Assembly (NCBI GenBank): GCA_003247135.1
Contig: QKAW01000006.1
Location: forward strand, 1-64,000
Direction: 5' to 3'
Origin: Spirochaetales bacterium
GTDB lineage: Bacteria > Spirochaetota > Spirochaetia > DSM-2461
Length of the DNA stretch: 64,000 bases
Shown here: one piece after another, positions 54,408 to 63,967 of the stretch
How positions within the stretch are numbered: position 1 is the stretch's first letter
Layout: the number at the start of each line of letters is the position of its first letter
Program-made: the position numbers and the translations under genes
The notes under the pieces: model-generated
The model's input: only the letters and a program-made list of their open reading frames with translations
The model's database searches: none
What the model was told of the DNA's origin: nothing

Positions 54408-55198
54408 ACAGATATCTCTCCTTTGATTGTTGGATGGCACTCATAATTTTCCAGCTTAAAATCATCATATTTAAAATCAAAAATATTGGTAATTTCAGGG
54501 TTTAATTTCATTTGTGGAAGTTGTTTTGGTTCTCTGGTTAACTGAAGTTTTATCTGTTCAATATGGTTGTTATAAATGTGGGCATCACCAAGGGTGTGAA
54601 TAAACTCACCAGGGATTAAACCTGTTACCTGGGCTACCATCATTAATAGTATGGAGTAGGATGCTATATTAAAGGGTACTCCAAGAAAAATATCAGCACT
54701 TCTTTGGTATAGCTGCAGGGATAACTTCCCGTCATTTACATAAAACTGAAACATTGCGTGGCATGGAGGAAGTGCCATCTGCTCTATCTCTCCTACATTC
54801 CAGGCACTAACTATTAACCTTCTTGAGTTTGGATTATTTTTAATAGCCTCTATAACTTCTGTAATCTGGTCGATATGTTTACCGTTGGCTGTAGGCCAGC
54901 TTCTCCACTGATATCCATAGACATGTCCCAGATTTCCTTTTGAATCTGCCCACTCATTCCAGATTCTTACTCCATTATCCTGTAGATATTTAATATTTGT
55001 ATCACCTTTTAAAAACCATAAAAGTTCATGGATAATAGATTTTAGGTGTAGTTTTTTAGTAGTTACAAGGGGAAATCCATGGGAAAGGTCAAATCTCATT
55101 TGGTAACCGAAGGTACTAATTGTTCCTGTTCCTGTTCTATCTCCCTTTTGATCTCCATTTTCAAGTACATGATTTAATAAATCCAGATATTGTTTCAT
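54404..55198 (-). CDS. thyA: thymidylate synthase
   Basis: Methylates dUMP to dTMP using methylene-tetrahydrofolate. 264 residues, same as E. coli, with the catalytic Cys146 in [21 protein letters not shown] and [16 protein letters not shown]. There is no Shine-Dalgarno; TATTAT lies six bases before the ATG with TTTGCA 17 bases further up, so it is probably leaderless. folA is translated from its end. Confidence 0.96.
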   Translation of the reverse strand: MKQYLDLLNHVLENGDQKGDRTGTGTISTFGYQMRFDLSHGFPLVTTKKLHLKSIIHELLWFLKGDTNIKYLQDNGVRIWNEWADSKGNLGHVYGYQWRSWPTANGKHIDQITEVIEAIKNNPNSRRLIVSAWNVGEIEQMALPPCHAMFQFYVNDGKLSLQLYQRSADIFLGVPFNIASYSILLMMVAQVTGLIPGEFIHTLGDAHIYNNHIEQIKLQLTREPKQLPQMKLNPEITNIFDFKYDDFKLENYECHPTIKGEISV

Positions 55199-55253
55199 AT
55201 AGAGATAATATATGATTTATAGGATTATGCAAAGTTTTACAGGTTATTTATGA

Positions 55254-55289
55254 GTAAAAAAAAGGAGATGGTTTATTTTCCATCTCCTT
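55254..55289 (-). terminator. intrinsic terminator of the alpha-mannosidase operon
   Basis: Perfect 10-bp stem AAGGAGATGG/CCATCTCCTT around an eight-base loop, followed on the minus strand by a run of seven or more T. Confidence 0.9.
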
Positions 55290-55297
55290 GTATCAGA

Positions 55298-58135
55298 TTA
55301 TTTTTTATTTGGGTCTTTGTACATTTTTATATAATCAAAAACTCTTCGTTGTACTCTGGCTTCGTTTAAACCGTAACCAAGTTCAACTATACGCTTCTCA
55401 TTATATCTATGTTGTGCAAGAATTGTAGATAGTTGAGCTTCCAGTGCTGTTCTTGTCCACATTGGGTTTTCAATCTTCTCTTTTAATTTTTCAGCCCGTA
55501 ATCTCTCACTCTCGATCTCATCTAAAGTTACATAGCTTGCGTACTCAAAATCTGCAAAATTCTCTCTAAAATCCTCTCTTTCAAATATTAAATCAACACT
55601 GTCTGATACATTTAAACTACTTCTGTCTATCTCAATTGAAAGTGTGAAGATTTTCTTTGGTGCAACTTTCAGGTTTATAATATTATCCTGAAGCTTAACC
55701 ATATCCTTGGACTCTTCCAGCAAGTTTGTTGTATGTGCAGATTTAATTTTAAATGATGATGTGAAGCTTAAATCAGTAGGTTTGGTACTTGAGTTGTAAC
55801 CACGAACAATAAGAGTTTTACCATCTTCACTTCTCTTAGTTGCAGTTATTTTAATACTGTTTAAACTATCCATAGCAGTAAAGAAAGAACTTTCGGAGTT
55901 TAATTGGCCTTTATGTCTGTCTGTTGTAAATTTTAATACTGATGTATTAAAAAGATCTGATGCCCGGCAAACTTCCCCAGATTCAACATCTCCACTATGT
56001 GGATAAACAGCATATTCAAAACTCATCTCTCTAAGACACTGTGCATCCGGAGTAAAGATCTCAGGACCAGCATCACCAATTCTTGAATTTATCTCTTTTG
56101 CAATCCAGCCAACTGATCTGAAAAGTGTAAGTGCAATCTTGTTGTCAGAATCAATAACCTGATACTCAGGTAGACCTTTAGATAGTACTGCCAATCCTTC
56201 GCTGCCATTGTTAAGATCAACAAACTCCCTGTTTAGGAATATTGTATTCGGTCTGGCCTCTCTTGCTCCTACAATAACTTTCTTAACATCTTCAGGTATT
56301 GAACTCTCATCATAATCCTCTATAAAAATAGGCCGCTTTGTTATATCAAACGGGCTGCCGGCATAGGCAGTATCTGTTTTTATATCAGATGGGAAGAGTA
56401 CTCTCATTAAGTGATCTTTTACTGTATTTTTTAAAACAGTTTTACACTTAACAACAGGTGAGAATGCTTCTACAGTAATATATGTTATTATAGGCATTTT
56501 TCTCAGTTTTGTACTTCTTACTGTATGTTTTTTGTCATCAGATTCGGGAAGATCCATAACAATTGATACTTTAAATCTAACAAACTCTTTACTCTGCTTA
56601 TCAATTGATATATCTGCTACTATGTTTTCTGAAGTATAAATTGTATCAATGTCAGGGTAAGAGTAGTTGTACTCATCTCCTGTGTCTGCTCTATCTTCAA
56701 TAAGACCAAGATTTTTATAAGTTTTCCCACTTTTTTTGAATTCGACATTAAATGAACCATTTGTATTTAGGTTGAATTTAATAAAATCGTTTTCAGCACT
56801 ATTATTAGTAAATTTGAAATTTCTGTTTGAAGAATCACTATTTTCAACAACCTTATACCCCATGGCAGGAATATCTTTTACAAAAAGAGTATCATTTTCA
56901 AACTCAACAATCTCACTTCTTGTGTTAAAAGATGGGTTAAATACAACTTTTACCTGTTCACTTGAACATCTGGATGTATCTATTAAAGAAGATAGCTCTT
57001 TAAGTTTCTGCTCTATTAAGGATATAGATAACTGGTTAACAACTCTGGATCTATTCTCCATATCTGTGTGTACATCATCTATACTTACGCCACAAATACT
57101 GTCGTGTGGATGATTTTTAAGAAGAGTTTTCCAAGCTTCTCTGATCTGGGTATTCTCATACTCACCACCTAAAAGCCAAACTAATGATGATAGAGGTTCT
57201 ACATTTTTTTCAAGATACTTTTGCTGAGCATCATTTTGTAGTTTTAGATACATTCTTGATGACATAACTCCAGGAAAAACTGAAATAAACCTTCCACTAT
57301 ATAGAGCTCCTGAAAGTGTTTTCAGTTCAGGATTTTCTGACATTACTGACTGAATGAATTTTTCAGGATTACTCTGAATAACTTTCATGTGATCAGTATC
57401 GATACCACCATTTTTAATGTAAGGTTGTATGTCATCAGGCACCATCTCCTGGTCATAACCGTTCATAAGAAGAATATGGCTTGTAGTCATAAATGGTTTT
57501 AATTTTTCAAGCTCATCATATACTCTTCTCTCCATTATTTCTGAGTGTTCAGCCAGACGCATAACATTTCTGTAACTGTCAAGAAGGTACATTGAGGGTA
57601 ATTTTGTTCCATCTGGGGACTCCCATAAAAATTCTGCCTGAACATCTGTAGGATCCATCTCTACACCACGCCAGACATAGAGCCCTTCTAAGTTAAATTC
57701 CTTGTGCAGTTGTGTTGTTTGGGATATTTGTCCGAAGTTATCCAGCATCCAGCCAACACTCATGGAACCACCTAGTTCACTTGCTAGTTTATTTCCAAGA
57801 AGCATATTCCTTACCAGAGACTCCTCGCTTAACAGTTGCCAATCCGGTTGCAGGTAGTATGGACCAATGAATAATCTCTTTTCGGAAACATATTTTTTTA
57901 TTTTTCTTTTGTATTCACTAACATTGAAACCGTTTTTATCAAGTTCCTCAAAATAATCTTCAACCATGGCCATCTGACCATCTAAAACAAAGACGTAATC
58001 CTCTTCTTTTTCAAACATTGCAAAAAGTGAATTAAAGAAAGGAATTAACCATTGGTTGGTATACTTACTGTTTAAATACCACTCCCTGTCCCAGTGTGTA
58101 TGGGAAATAATGTGTGCTGTATAGTTTTCTTTCAT
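55298..58135 (-). CDS. GH38 alpha-mannosidase
   Basis: 945 residues, cytoplasmic (no signal peptide). Glycoside hydrolase family 38: zinc-site motif HTHWDREW (12-19), nucleophile Asp132 in WMLDNFGQ, and the later HDSICGVSIDDVH with a zinc His. The C-terminal beta domains reach to residue 945. It should cleave alpha-mannosides taken up by the ABC transporter just upstream on the same strand. Some family members act on mannosylglycerate; substrate specificity is not decided by sequence here. An unpaired-tail hairpin lies between it and the ATPase gene. Confidence 0.92.
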   Translation of the reverse strand: MKENYTAHIISHTHWDREWYLNSKYTNQWLIPFFNSLFAMFEKEEDYVFVLDGQMAMVEDYFEELDKNGFNVSEYKRKIKKYVSEKRLFIGPYYLQPDWQLLSEESLVRNMLLGNKLASELGGSMSVGWMLDNFGQISQTTQLHKEFNLEGLYVWRGVEMDPTDVQAEFLWESPDGTKLPSMYLLDSYRNVMRLAEHSEIMERRVYDELEKLKPFMTTSHILLMNGYDQEMVPDDIQPYIKNGGIDTDHMKVIQSNPEKFIQSVMSENPELKTLSGALYSGRFISVFPGVMSSRMYLKLQNDAQQKYLEKNVEPLSSLVWLLGGEYENTQIREAWKTLLKNHPHDSICGVSIDDVHTDMENRSRVVNQLSISLIEQKLKELSSLIDTSRCSSEQVKVVFNPSFNTRSEIVEFENDTLFVKDIPAMGYKVVENSDSSNRNFKFTNNSAENDFIKFNLNTNGSFNVEFKKSGKTYKNLGLIEDRADTGDEYNYSYPDIDTIYTSENIVADISIDKQSKEFVRFKVSIVMDLPESDDKKHTVRSTKLRKMPIITYITVEAFSPVVKCKTVLKNTVKDHLMRVLFPSDIKTDTAYAGSPFDITKRPIFIEDYDESSIPEDVKKVIVGAREARPNTIFLNREFVDLNNGSEGLAVLSKGLPEYQVIDSDNKIALTLFRSVGWIAKEINSRIGDAGPEIFTPDAQCLREMSFEYAVYPHSGDVESGEVCRASDLFNTSVLKFTTDRHKGQLNSESSFFTAMDSLNSIKITATKRSEDGKTLIVRGYNSSTKPTDLSFTSSFKIKSAHTTNLLEESKDMVKLQDNIINLKVAPKKIFTLSIEIDRSSLNVSDSVDLIFEREDFRENFADFEYASYVTLDEIESERLRAEKLKEKIENPMWTRTALEAQLSTILAQHRYNEKRIVELGYGLNEARVQRRVFDYIKMYKDPNKK

Positions 58136-58157
58136 TCTGTTTCCTTAAAATATAGTA

Positions 58158-58179
58158 CCCGCATAACTACTTATGCAGG
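58158..58179 (-). other. intercistronic hairpin between ABC ATPase and mannosidase genes
   Basis: CCTGCATAA and TTATGCGGG (minus strand) form a nine-pair stem with one G-U pair and a four-base loop. No T tract follows, so RNA stability or processing is likelier than termination. Confidence 0.45.
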
Positions 58180-58185
58180 AAATAT

Positions 58186-59262
58186 TTATTCATCAAATAA
58201 ATGGATTTTGTTTAGATCCATTTTTACAAATATTTTCTTATCCAACGGATAATTCTCGTCAGGCTGTATACGTACAGTTATTAGATCTTTTACCCCTTCC
58301 AGTTCCATTGCCAGAAAGTCGTCAGAACCTAAAGTCTCTCTAACAACAACAGTCGCAGCAAGGCAATTATCAGCTTCATCTATAGAAATTGATAAATCCT
58401 CTGGTCTAACACCTAGTGTCACCTGTTTATTTAACATACCTTTTGCTTTTTCTGATAATCTCTCAGGTATATTTATTTTGCCCTGTTTGCACTGAAACGA
58501 TATTTTACCGGAATCTTCAACTATATTTCCACTTATAAAGTTCATTGATGGAGACCCAATAAAACCAGCAACAAATTTATTCTTTGGAGAGTTATAGATC
58601 TCATTTGGAGTTCCAATTTGCATAAGTTCTCCAGCATTCATAATAGCTATTCTATCACTAAGGGTCATAGCTTCTGACTGATCATGGGTTACATAAACAA
58701 TTGTAGAACCCAGTTTTTTATGAATTCTTTTTAACTCAACTCTCATTTTTATTCTAAGTTTTGCATCTAGGTTAGATAATGGTTCATCGAGTAGAAGAAC
58801 TTGAGGCTCTAAAACTATTGCTCTTGCTAAAGCTACTCTCTGCCTTTGACCTCCAGAGAGTTCAGATGGTTTTCTATCTCCTAATCCATTTAAATCTACT
58901 AGATCAAGAGCCCATTTTATCTTCTCTTTTCTTATCTCAAGTGGTACTTTTTTTATTTTTAATCCAAAACCAACATTCGCTTCAACAGACATATGAGGGA
59001 ATAGGGCGTAGGATTGAAAAACCATTGCTATTCCCCGATCTTTTGAAGGAAGGTCATTTGCGACTAAATCCCCAATTTTTAGTTCTCCACCTGAAATATC
59101 TTCAAGGCCCGCAATCATTCTAAGTGTTGTAGATTTTGCACAACCTGACGGACCTACCAGAGAGATAAATTCTCCATCTTTAATATCTATATCCAACCCA
59201 TGGACAGCAACGAATCCATTGGGATAAACTTTCTGAATGTTGTTTAACTCTAGTCTTGCCAT
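58186..59262 (-). CDS. sugar ABC transporter ATPase (MsmK/UgpC type)
   Basis: 358 residues: ABC ATPase domain with Walker A GPSGCAKST (37-45), signature LSGGQRQRVALARA (about 135), Walker B VLLLDEPLSNLDAKLR and the MalK-type C-terminal regulatory (TOBE/OB) domain. Walker A has Ala42 in place of the usual second Gly, an uncommon but not unique substitution. It shares a strand and close spacing with two permeases and the binding protein and supplies energy to them. AGGAGG lies before its ATG. Confidence 0.93.
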   Translation of the reverse strand: MARLELNNIQKVYPNGFVAVHGLDIDIKDGEFISLVGPSGCAKSTTLRMIAGLEDISGGELKIGDLVANDLPSKDRGIAMVFQSYALFPHMSVEANVGFGLKIKKVPLEIRKEKIKWALDLVDLNGLGDRKPSELSGGQRQRVALARAIVLEPQVLLLDEPLSNLDAKLRIKMRVELKRIHKKLGSTIVYVTHDQSEAMTLSDRIAIMNAGELMQIGTPNEIYNSPKNKFVAGFIGSPSMNFISGNIVEDSGKISFQCKQGKINIPERLSEKAKGMLNKQVTLGVRPEDLSISIDEADNCLAATVVVRETLGSDDFLAMELEGVKDLITVRIQPDENYPLDKKIFVKMDLNKIHLFDE

Positions 59263-59301
59263 TTAAAATCCTCCTAAAATTCTAAAGCGATACATCTTTT
59301 T

Positions 59302-60153
59302 CTATTTTACAGAACCTGCAGTTGAGCCTGATATCATATACTTCTGTAAAGCAAAGGTAAAAACTATTACCGGTAATGAAACTAAAAGCGATATGGTAGC
59401 AATTCCTACAGGATTTGGTGTAAATGCGCCGAACATACTCTTTAGGTAAACAGGAAGCGGTAACATTGGAACTGAGGAAGTTGCAGTAATAAAATATGAT
59501 AGGGTAAATTCATTCCATGACAGAAGGAATACATATATCGCTCCAGCTGCTAACCCCGGTATTGCTAAAGGTATAACTATATTTAAAAAAGTGTAGAATT
59601 TTCCACAACCCATAACATGTGCCTGCTCTTCCAGATCCTTGGGTATTGATTCAAAAACACCTTGGGCAATGTAGATAACATAAGGCAAACCGAGCAGGGT
59701 ATGGGCCAGGGAGAGCTTTAATACTACCGGAAGATAATCCCATAAACCGTTATTAAAAATAGTTGCGATTGGTACAGCTGAAGAAATATCAGGTATTAAT
59801 CTAATAGAAAGAATAAAAAACAGAATAATGGCTTTACCATTAAATTTACTTCTAGATAGAGAGTAGGCAGCTGGTGCACCAAGAATTATAGATAAAGCAA
59901 CTGTTAAAAGGGCAACATTTATACTCAAAAATGCGTTTGCCCAGAATCTTGTATCTGCCAGATAGTATCTGTACATATCAAGAGTTGGATTAAAAGGAAA
60001 CCATGGAACAGGATACTTCCCACCAGTTATCCAGGAACTTCTATCACTGATAGAATATTTAAACATTACATAAATAGGCAGTAAAACAAGGCTTAAAGAT
60101 ACAATAATTAATATAATCCATGTAATTTTTGACAGTTTTATTTTTTTTACCAT
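59302..60153 (-). CDS. carbohydrate ABC transporter permease (MalG type)
   Basis: 283 residues, six helices, with the EAA loop (EQAHVMGCGKFYTFLNIVIP) that contacts the ATPase. The N-terminal helix and a WFPFNPTLDMYRYY region match MalG-like subunits. Forms the channel with the partner permease nine bases upstream. Confidence 0.92.
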   Translation of the reverse strand: MVKKIKLSKITWIILIIVSLSLVLLPIYVMFKYSISDRSSWITGGKYPVPWFPFNPTLDMYRYYLADTRFWANAFLSINVALLTVALSIILGAPAAYSLSRSKFNGKAIILFFILSIRLIPDISSAVPIATIFNNGLWDYLPVVLKLSLAHTLLGLPYVIYIAQGVFESIPKDLEEQAHVMGCGKFYTFLNIVIPLAIPGLAAGAIYVFLLSWNEFTLSYFITATSSVPMLPLPVYLKSMFGAFTPNPVGIATISLLVSLPVIVFTFALQKYMISGSTAGSVK

Positions 60154-60162
60154 TCTGAGCCC

Positions 60163-61050
60163 CTATACCTTAACCAAAAACTTTGATGCTGCTTCTAAAA
60201 CTACTTTTAGAACCCATGTACAGATTAATATCAGGAAGATTAGCATAATACCTATTGCCGCGGACATTCCTGGATTTAACTGCTGCACATAGAAGTTTTC
60301 TATTAAAACACCCAGTACCGGGAATGATGGAGCAAGAATATACGGAAAAATAAACTCTTTCCATGCCTCTACAGATCTTAACACAAGAACAGATGCTATT
60401 GATGGAATCATTAGTGGTAGGGTTATATAAGTAAAACTCTGCACAAGTTTTGAACCCATGGTTTCTGCTGCTTCATACTGATCCTGTGGTATCTGCTGTA
60501 AACCTGCCAGTAAAATTAACATGGAGATTGGAGTATCTCTCCAAACTTTACCAAATATTGCCAATCCAATAGCAAAGGCTTCATTATTCATAAACGAGAT
60601 CTCTTTTGCCATAACCTGAGGGAAAAATGAGTATTGCCCTGTTAGTAAACTTCCTATATGTCCACCTTTAGAAAACATTAAAACTAGAATAGAAGTTGTT
60701 ACAATTGTTGGTATTGCTAATGGCAGTAATAAAACACTTCTAACAACACCTCTTCCATGAAAACTTTTATTTATCAGCATAGCTGTAATTAAACCTGTGA
60801 TCAGTTGTAATGGTGTAGAAGTTAAAACAAAGATTAATGTTCTCCAGAATGCATCTTTAAAAGCACTACTATTAATTAGTGTTATGTAGTTGGATATAAC
60901 ACCAGTCTCCTGGGGCATTCCACCAACATAGGTCGTTAGTGAAAGTTTCAGTAAGAAAAATGCAATAATCACAAAAAAACCGATTATAAAGATGCAAGCA
61001 GGTGCCAGAGACCAAATAAGAAATGAATTCTTTTTCAGATTTTTTAACAC
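60163..61050 (-). CDS. carbohydrate ABC transporter permease (MalF type)
   Basis: 295 residues, six helices and the EAA loop EAAETMGSKLVQSFTYITLP. The N-terminal part has the LAPACIFIIGFF start of MalF/UgpA-like subunits. GGAGGAGTAAC precedes the ATG. It heads the membrane part of the operon after the binding-protein gene. Confidence 0.92.
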   Translation of the reverse strand: MLKNLKKNSFLIWSLAPACIFIIGFFVIIAFFLLKLSLTTYVGGMPQETGVISNYITLINSSAFKDAFWRTLIFVLTSTPLQLITGLITAMLINKSFHGRGVVRSVLLLPLAIPTIVTTSILVLMFSKGGHIGSLLTGQYSFFPQVMAKEISFMNNEAFAIGLAIFGKVWRDTPISMLILLAGLQQIPQDQYEAAETMGSKLVQSFTYITLPLMIPSIASVLVLRSVEAWKEFIFPYILAPSFPVLGVLIENFYVQQLNPGMSAAIGIMLIFLILICTWVLKVVLEAASKFLVKV

Positions 61051-61080
61051 GTTACTCCTCCAAAAAAATAATGTGAGATA

Positions 61081-61107
61081 TTAGGTAGTGAGGATTTCAC
61101 TACCTAA
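61081..61107 (-). other. stable hairpin between binding-protein and permease genes
   Basis: Perfect 11-pair stem TTAGGTAGTGA/TCACTACCTAA with a five-base loop and no long T tract. Such hairpins behind binding-protein genes protect that mRNA or lower permease expression. Confidence 0.65.
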
Positions 61108-61113
61108 AACTAT

Positions 61114-62532
61114 CTATTTAATTGATGTTGCCTTTTTGTTATATGAATCAAGTACAGCTTTTATGTCTGAATGGTTTCCATCAACAACAATATCATACCA
61201 TGAATCTAGATATAATTGACCAACTTCAGCCCATGTTCCTTCAAGTGGCATCATGTGAACAGTTTGATTTAACTGTCTATCTGCAGTTTTAAATACATCC
61301 TGAATCCACTCTTCCTTAAAGTTATTATTTAAATCTGTAATAATGTCATTTCTTACAGGCATCATACCAAATGTACTAGCTTCTTTACTGTGGTTCTCAG
61401 GATTAGTTATCCATCTTGCTAAAGCATAGGATAATTCTGCATCAGGAGTTGATTTTGGAATACCCCAAACCCAACCACCAAGTTGTGAGCCATGTACTCC
61501 TTCTCTTGCAGGTTTTCCATCTTTAATTTCAAGGGACATTCCCTGAGGCATAATTGCAACTCTCATATCCTCTGGATCAGTTAAATAACCTGTCATACTT
61601 GGGTCTGTACCTCCATGAACAAAGAAAGCATCAATCTGGTGCATAAATGCAAGGTAAACTCCACCACTTGCAAAAGCATTCCATATACCGCCGCCTGACC
61701 ATGCTTCTTCCCACATTCCAGGGTTATATAAACCTTCCTCTTTGAAAAATACTTCCCACTCATAGGCATCAACAACAGGTTGTGTGTTCATAGCCATTAA
61801 GTCTGCAGGTGTACCTCCTGCCTGATATACTTTTGTTACAAGTTCTGTTATAGTTCCACCATATTTTTTACCTCTGTGAGCCATTTTTCCTTCACCTTCA
61901 GTCTCCTTCCAGTAATAGGATACAACAGCTAAATCGTACCAGTCCCATTTGTTTGGATCTGATTCCAATTCATAATTTTGTGGCAATCCTGTACCATTGT
62001 ACTTTGCAAAAATGATATTAATCTGATTCTTATAATTTGACCAACCTTTTACAGCTTCCTGAACTTTGGAGTCCAGGTATAACATAGTATTAGTTTCAAG
62101 TTTTCTTGGTATATAAGTAACTGTATCATCAACAGTTGATAGTGCTACAGCATTTGCTGAATATTCACCTAAATCACTTTTATATCTATCCCCAACTGCA
62201 GCTTCTAAAGACATTATCAGATCTTTTTTTGCCAGTGGGTATGTCATGTTTGCTTCAACTTTAACAAGACCTATTGTATTTTTATCTTTATCAAGTTTAA
62301 GAACATTTTCCAGATCAGCAAGAGCTTCGAATGTTCTAACGTTAATTTTAACGCCATACTCTTTTTCAAACCCAGAAACAATATTTTCTCTAAACCATTT
62401 GTCCTGGGACTCCATCATTCTGATGTACATAGTCATCTCTTTTGTTGTGCTTGCTTTATTCTCATTGTCACCTTTGGAGAAAAGTGAAACTGATAATAAA
62501 AGTAATGCTGCAAGTCCTAAAAATTTTCTCAT
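61114..62532 (-). CDS. extracellular solute-binding protein, sugar type
   Basis: About 472 residues with signal peptide KFLGLAALLLLSVSLFS and no lipobox Cys, so probably a soluble periplasmic binding protein. Family features of the sugar-binding (cluster B) proteins: an N-terminal alternating alpha/beta lobe (IRMMESQDKWFRENIVSGFEKEYGVKINV) and GVHGSQLGGWVWGIPK. I start at ATG 62532 because AAGGAG is close; the longer frame to 62613 adds a charged, non-signal extension. Substrate probably an alpha-mannoside or other oligosaccharide, inferred from the GH38 gene. Confidence 0.9.
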   Translation of the reverse strand: MRKFLGLAALLLLSVSLFSKGDNENKASTTKEMTMYIRMMESQDKWFRENIVSGFEKEYGVKINVRTFEALADLENVLKLDKDKNTIGLVKVEANMTYPLAKKDLIMSLEAAVGDRYKSDLGEYSANAVALSTVDDTVTYIPRKLETNTMLYLDSKVQEAVKGWSNYKNQINIIFAKYNGTGLPQNYELESDPNKWDWYDLAVVSYYWKETEGEGKMAHRGKKYGGTITELVTKVYQAGGTPADLMAMNTQPVVDAYEWEVFFKEEGLYNPGMWEEAWSGGGIWNAFASGGVYLAFMHQIDAFFVHGGTDPSMTGYLTDPEDMRVAIMPQGMSLEIKDGKPAREGVHGSQLGGWVWGIPKSTPDAELSYALARWITNPENHSKEASTFGMMPVRNDIITDLNNNFKEEWIQDVFKTADRQLNQTVHMMPLEGTWAEVGQLYLDSWYDIVVDGNHSDIKAVLDSYNKKATSIK

Positions 62533-62624
62533 TTTTATCTCCTTATATTTGGTCAAATACTCAACGTATTTGAAAAAATTAATTTTCATATTTAATTCTA
62601 ATAAAAAAAACAAACAATTTCCAA

Positions 62625-62638
62625 TAAAAACGTTTTTA
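62625..62638. promoter_or_regulatory. LacI-type operator, site 1
   Basis: TAAAAACGTTTTTA, a perfect 14-bp palindrome centred on CpG, 93 bases before the binding-protein ATG. Identical to sites 2 and 3. Confidence 0.7.
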
Positions 62639-62653
62639 CTGATAATAATATAA

Positions 62654-62674
62654 AAACCTATAATTATTAGGTTT
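62654..62674. other. inverted repeat between operators 1 and 2
   Basis: AAACCTA and TAGGTTT around a seven-base AT loop. On the minus strand it precedes TTTATATTATT. Either a weak lacI terminator or a further binding site. Confidence 0.4.
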
Positions 62675-62730
62675 AATATAGTTTACACAGATAAATTAGA
62701 CTAATAATTAGTTTTCAAAGCTTATCTATA

Positions 62731-62744
62731 TAAAAACGTTTTTA
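62731..62744. promoter_or_regulatory. LacI-type operator, site 2
   Basis: Second identical TAAAAACGTTTTTA, 106 bases (about ten helical turns) from site 1, between the lacI stop and the binding-protein gene. Confidence 0.7.
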
Positions 62745-62812
62745 CTTGTTATTCTTAGAGTATAAGTCAAGATTTTTGATCTGTCATCAAAAAAAATAAG
62801 AAATTTTAAAAT

Positions 62813-63832
62813 TTATATACTTTCCCTTATAATTAACTCTGTTGGGAGTACTACGTGTCGCTCATCAATTTCTTCTTTATTGATGATTTTTATTAGATTC
62901 TCTGCTAACTTACAACCAAGTTCAAAAATAGGAACCCTAACTGTACTTAGTTTAGGTTCTAGTAAAGATGCAAGGTATAAGTCATTATGTCCCATAACAG
63001 CTATATCCTGAGGAATATTTAACCCCATCTCTTTGATTGCTTCATAAGCATAAGCAGCTATAAGATCATCCTTTGCAAAAATAGCCGAAATTTCCGGATG
63101 TTTTTTCAGTTTATTCTTAATATTGTTTACTGTTTCCCTATTATTCTTAGTTTTAATAATAATAAGATCTTCATCAAACTCAATTCCATTAGATATTAAA
63201 GCTTGCTTATACCCATTCATTCGATCTAAATTTACAATATAATTACTCTCTTCATTAATTAGAGCAATTTTTTTGTGTCCCTTATTTATTAATACTGAAA
63301 CAGCATCATAAGTATCTTTTATACTATCTGTATTTACTGTATAAATTTTGTCTTTTAATAGATGGTCACTCTCAACACGACCACTTATTATGAAATTACT
63401 CTCGTTTTTTACTAAATCATATATTAATGGATCCATACATCTACTATAGAGAAGAATTATTCCATCAACTCTTCCACTGGCAAGCAATGTACGTATTTCT
63501 GCTTTTTCTTCTTCTAAAGTATCACAGGCGATTATTTGCATGTAATGGTTCTCTTTTTTTATTATAGTTGAGATTCCTCGTAAAACTTCGCTATAGAATG
63601 GATTAATAAATGCATCCTCAGCTAATCTTGTAAATACAATCCCTATATTATTTAAGGAACCTCGCAGTGCCTGAGCAGCTATATTTGGAGTATATTGTAG
63701 TTTTTTTGCAGCTTCCAAAACAGAATTCTCTGTGTCTTTTGGTACATTACCATATTTTCTAAAAACCCTTGATACAGTCGATATAGAGACATTTGCTTCT
63801 TTAGCAACATCCTTGATTCCAATTTTTTTCAT
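62813..63832 (-). CDS. LacI-family transcriptional regulator
   Basis: 339 residues: N-terminal helix-turn-helix with hinge (IKDVAKEANVSISTVSRVFRKYG ... AAQALRG) and a periplasmic-binding-protein-like sugar domain (IGIVFTRLAEDAFINPFYSEVLRG, VMGHNDLYLASLLEPKLSTVRVP). It probably represses the mannoside uptake genes downstream and the divergent gene at 63995, each having a matching operator. GGAG lies six bases before the ATG. Confidence 0.93.
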   Translation of the reverse strand: MKKIGIKDVAKEANVSISTVSRVFRKYGNVPKDTENSVLEAAKKLQYTPNIAAQALRGSLNNIGIVFTRLAEDAFINPFYSEVLRGISTIIKKENHYMQIIACDTLEEEKAEIRTLLASGRVDGIILLYSRCMDPLIYDLVKNESNFIISGRVESDHLLKDKIYTVNTDSIKDTYDAVSVLINKGHKKIALINEESNYIVNLDRMNGYKQALISNGIEFDEDLIIIKTKNNRETVNNIKNKLKKHPEISAIFAKDDLIAAYAYEAIKEMGLNIPQDIAVMGHNDLYLASLLEPKLSTVRVPIFELGCKLAENLIKIINKEEIDERHVVLPTELIIRESI

Positions 63833-63857
63833 AAAAACTCCAATTAAACACTACACT

Positions 63858-63885
63858 AATATAATTTTACATAAAATAAAATCAA
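63858..63885 (-). promoter_or_regulatory. promoter of the lacI-type gene
   Basis: Minus strand TTGATT (63885-63880) and TATATT (63863-63858) with 16 bases between, 26 bases before the ATG. Confidence 0.45.
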
Positions 63886-63924
63886 ATTTAAAGAAAATAT
63901 TCATAATATTTCTAAAATTAAACC

Positions 63925-63954
63925 TCGACAAAATCTCTTTATATAAACTAAAAT
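63925..63954 (+). promoter_or_regulatory. promoter of the edge gene
   Basis: TCGACA (63925-63930), 18 bases, TAAAAT (63949-63954). Operator site 3 would lie at about +8 to +21, a position suited to repression. Confidence 0.45.
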
Positions 63955-63967
63955 AAATAAAATTCTG

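Noticed and set aside
56736-57113. 125-residue plus-strand frame inside the GH38 gene
   Set aside because: Antisense shadow within a continuous conserved coding sequence.
62246-62653. 135-residue plus-strand frame across the binding-protein start
   Set aside because: Mostly antisense to the solute-binding protein; low-complexity Ser/Leu/Lys sequence and no ribosome binding site.
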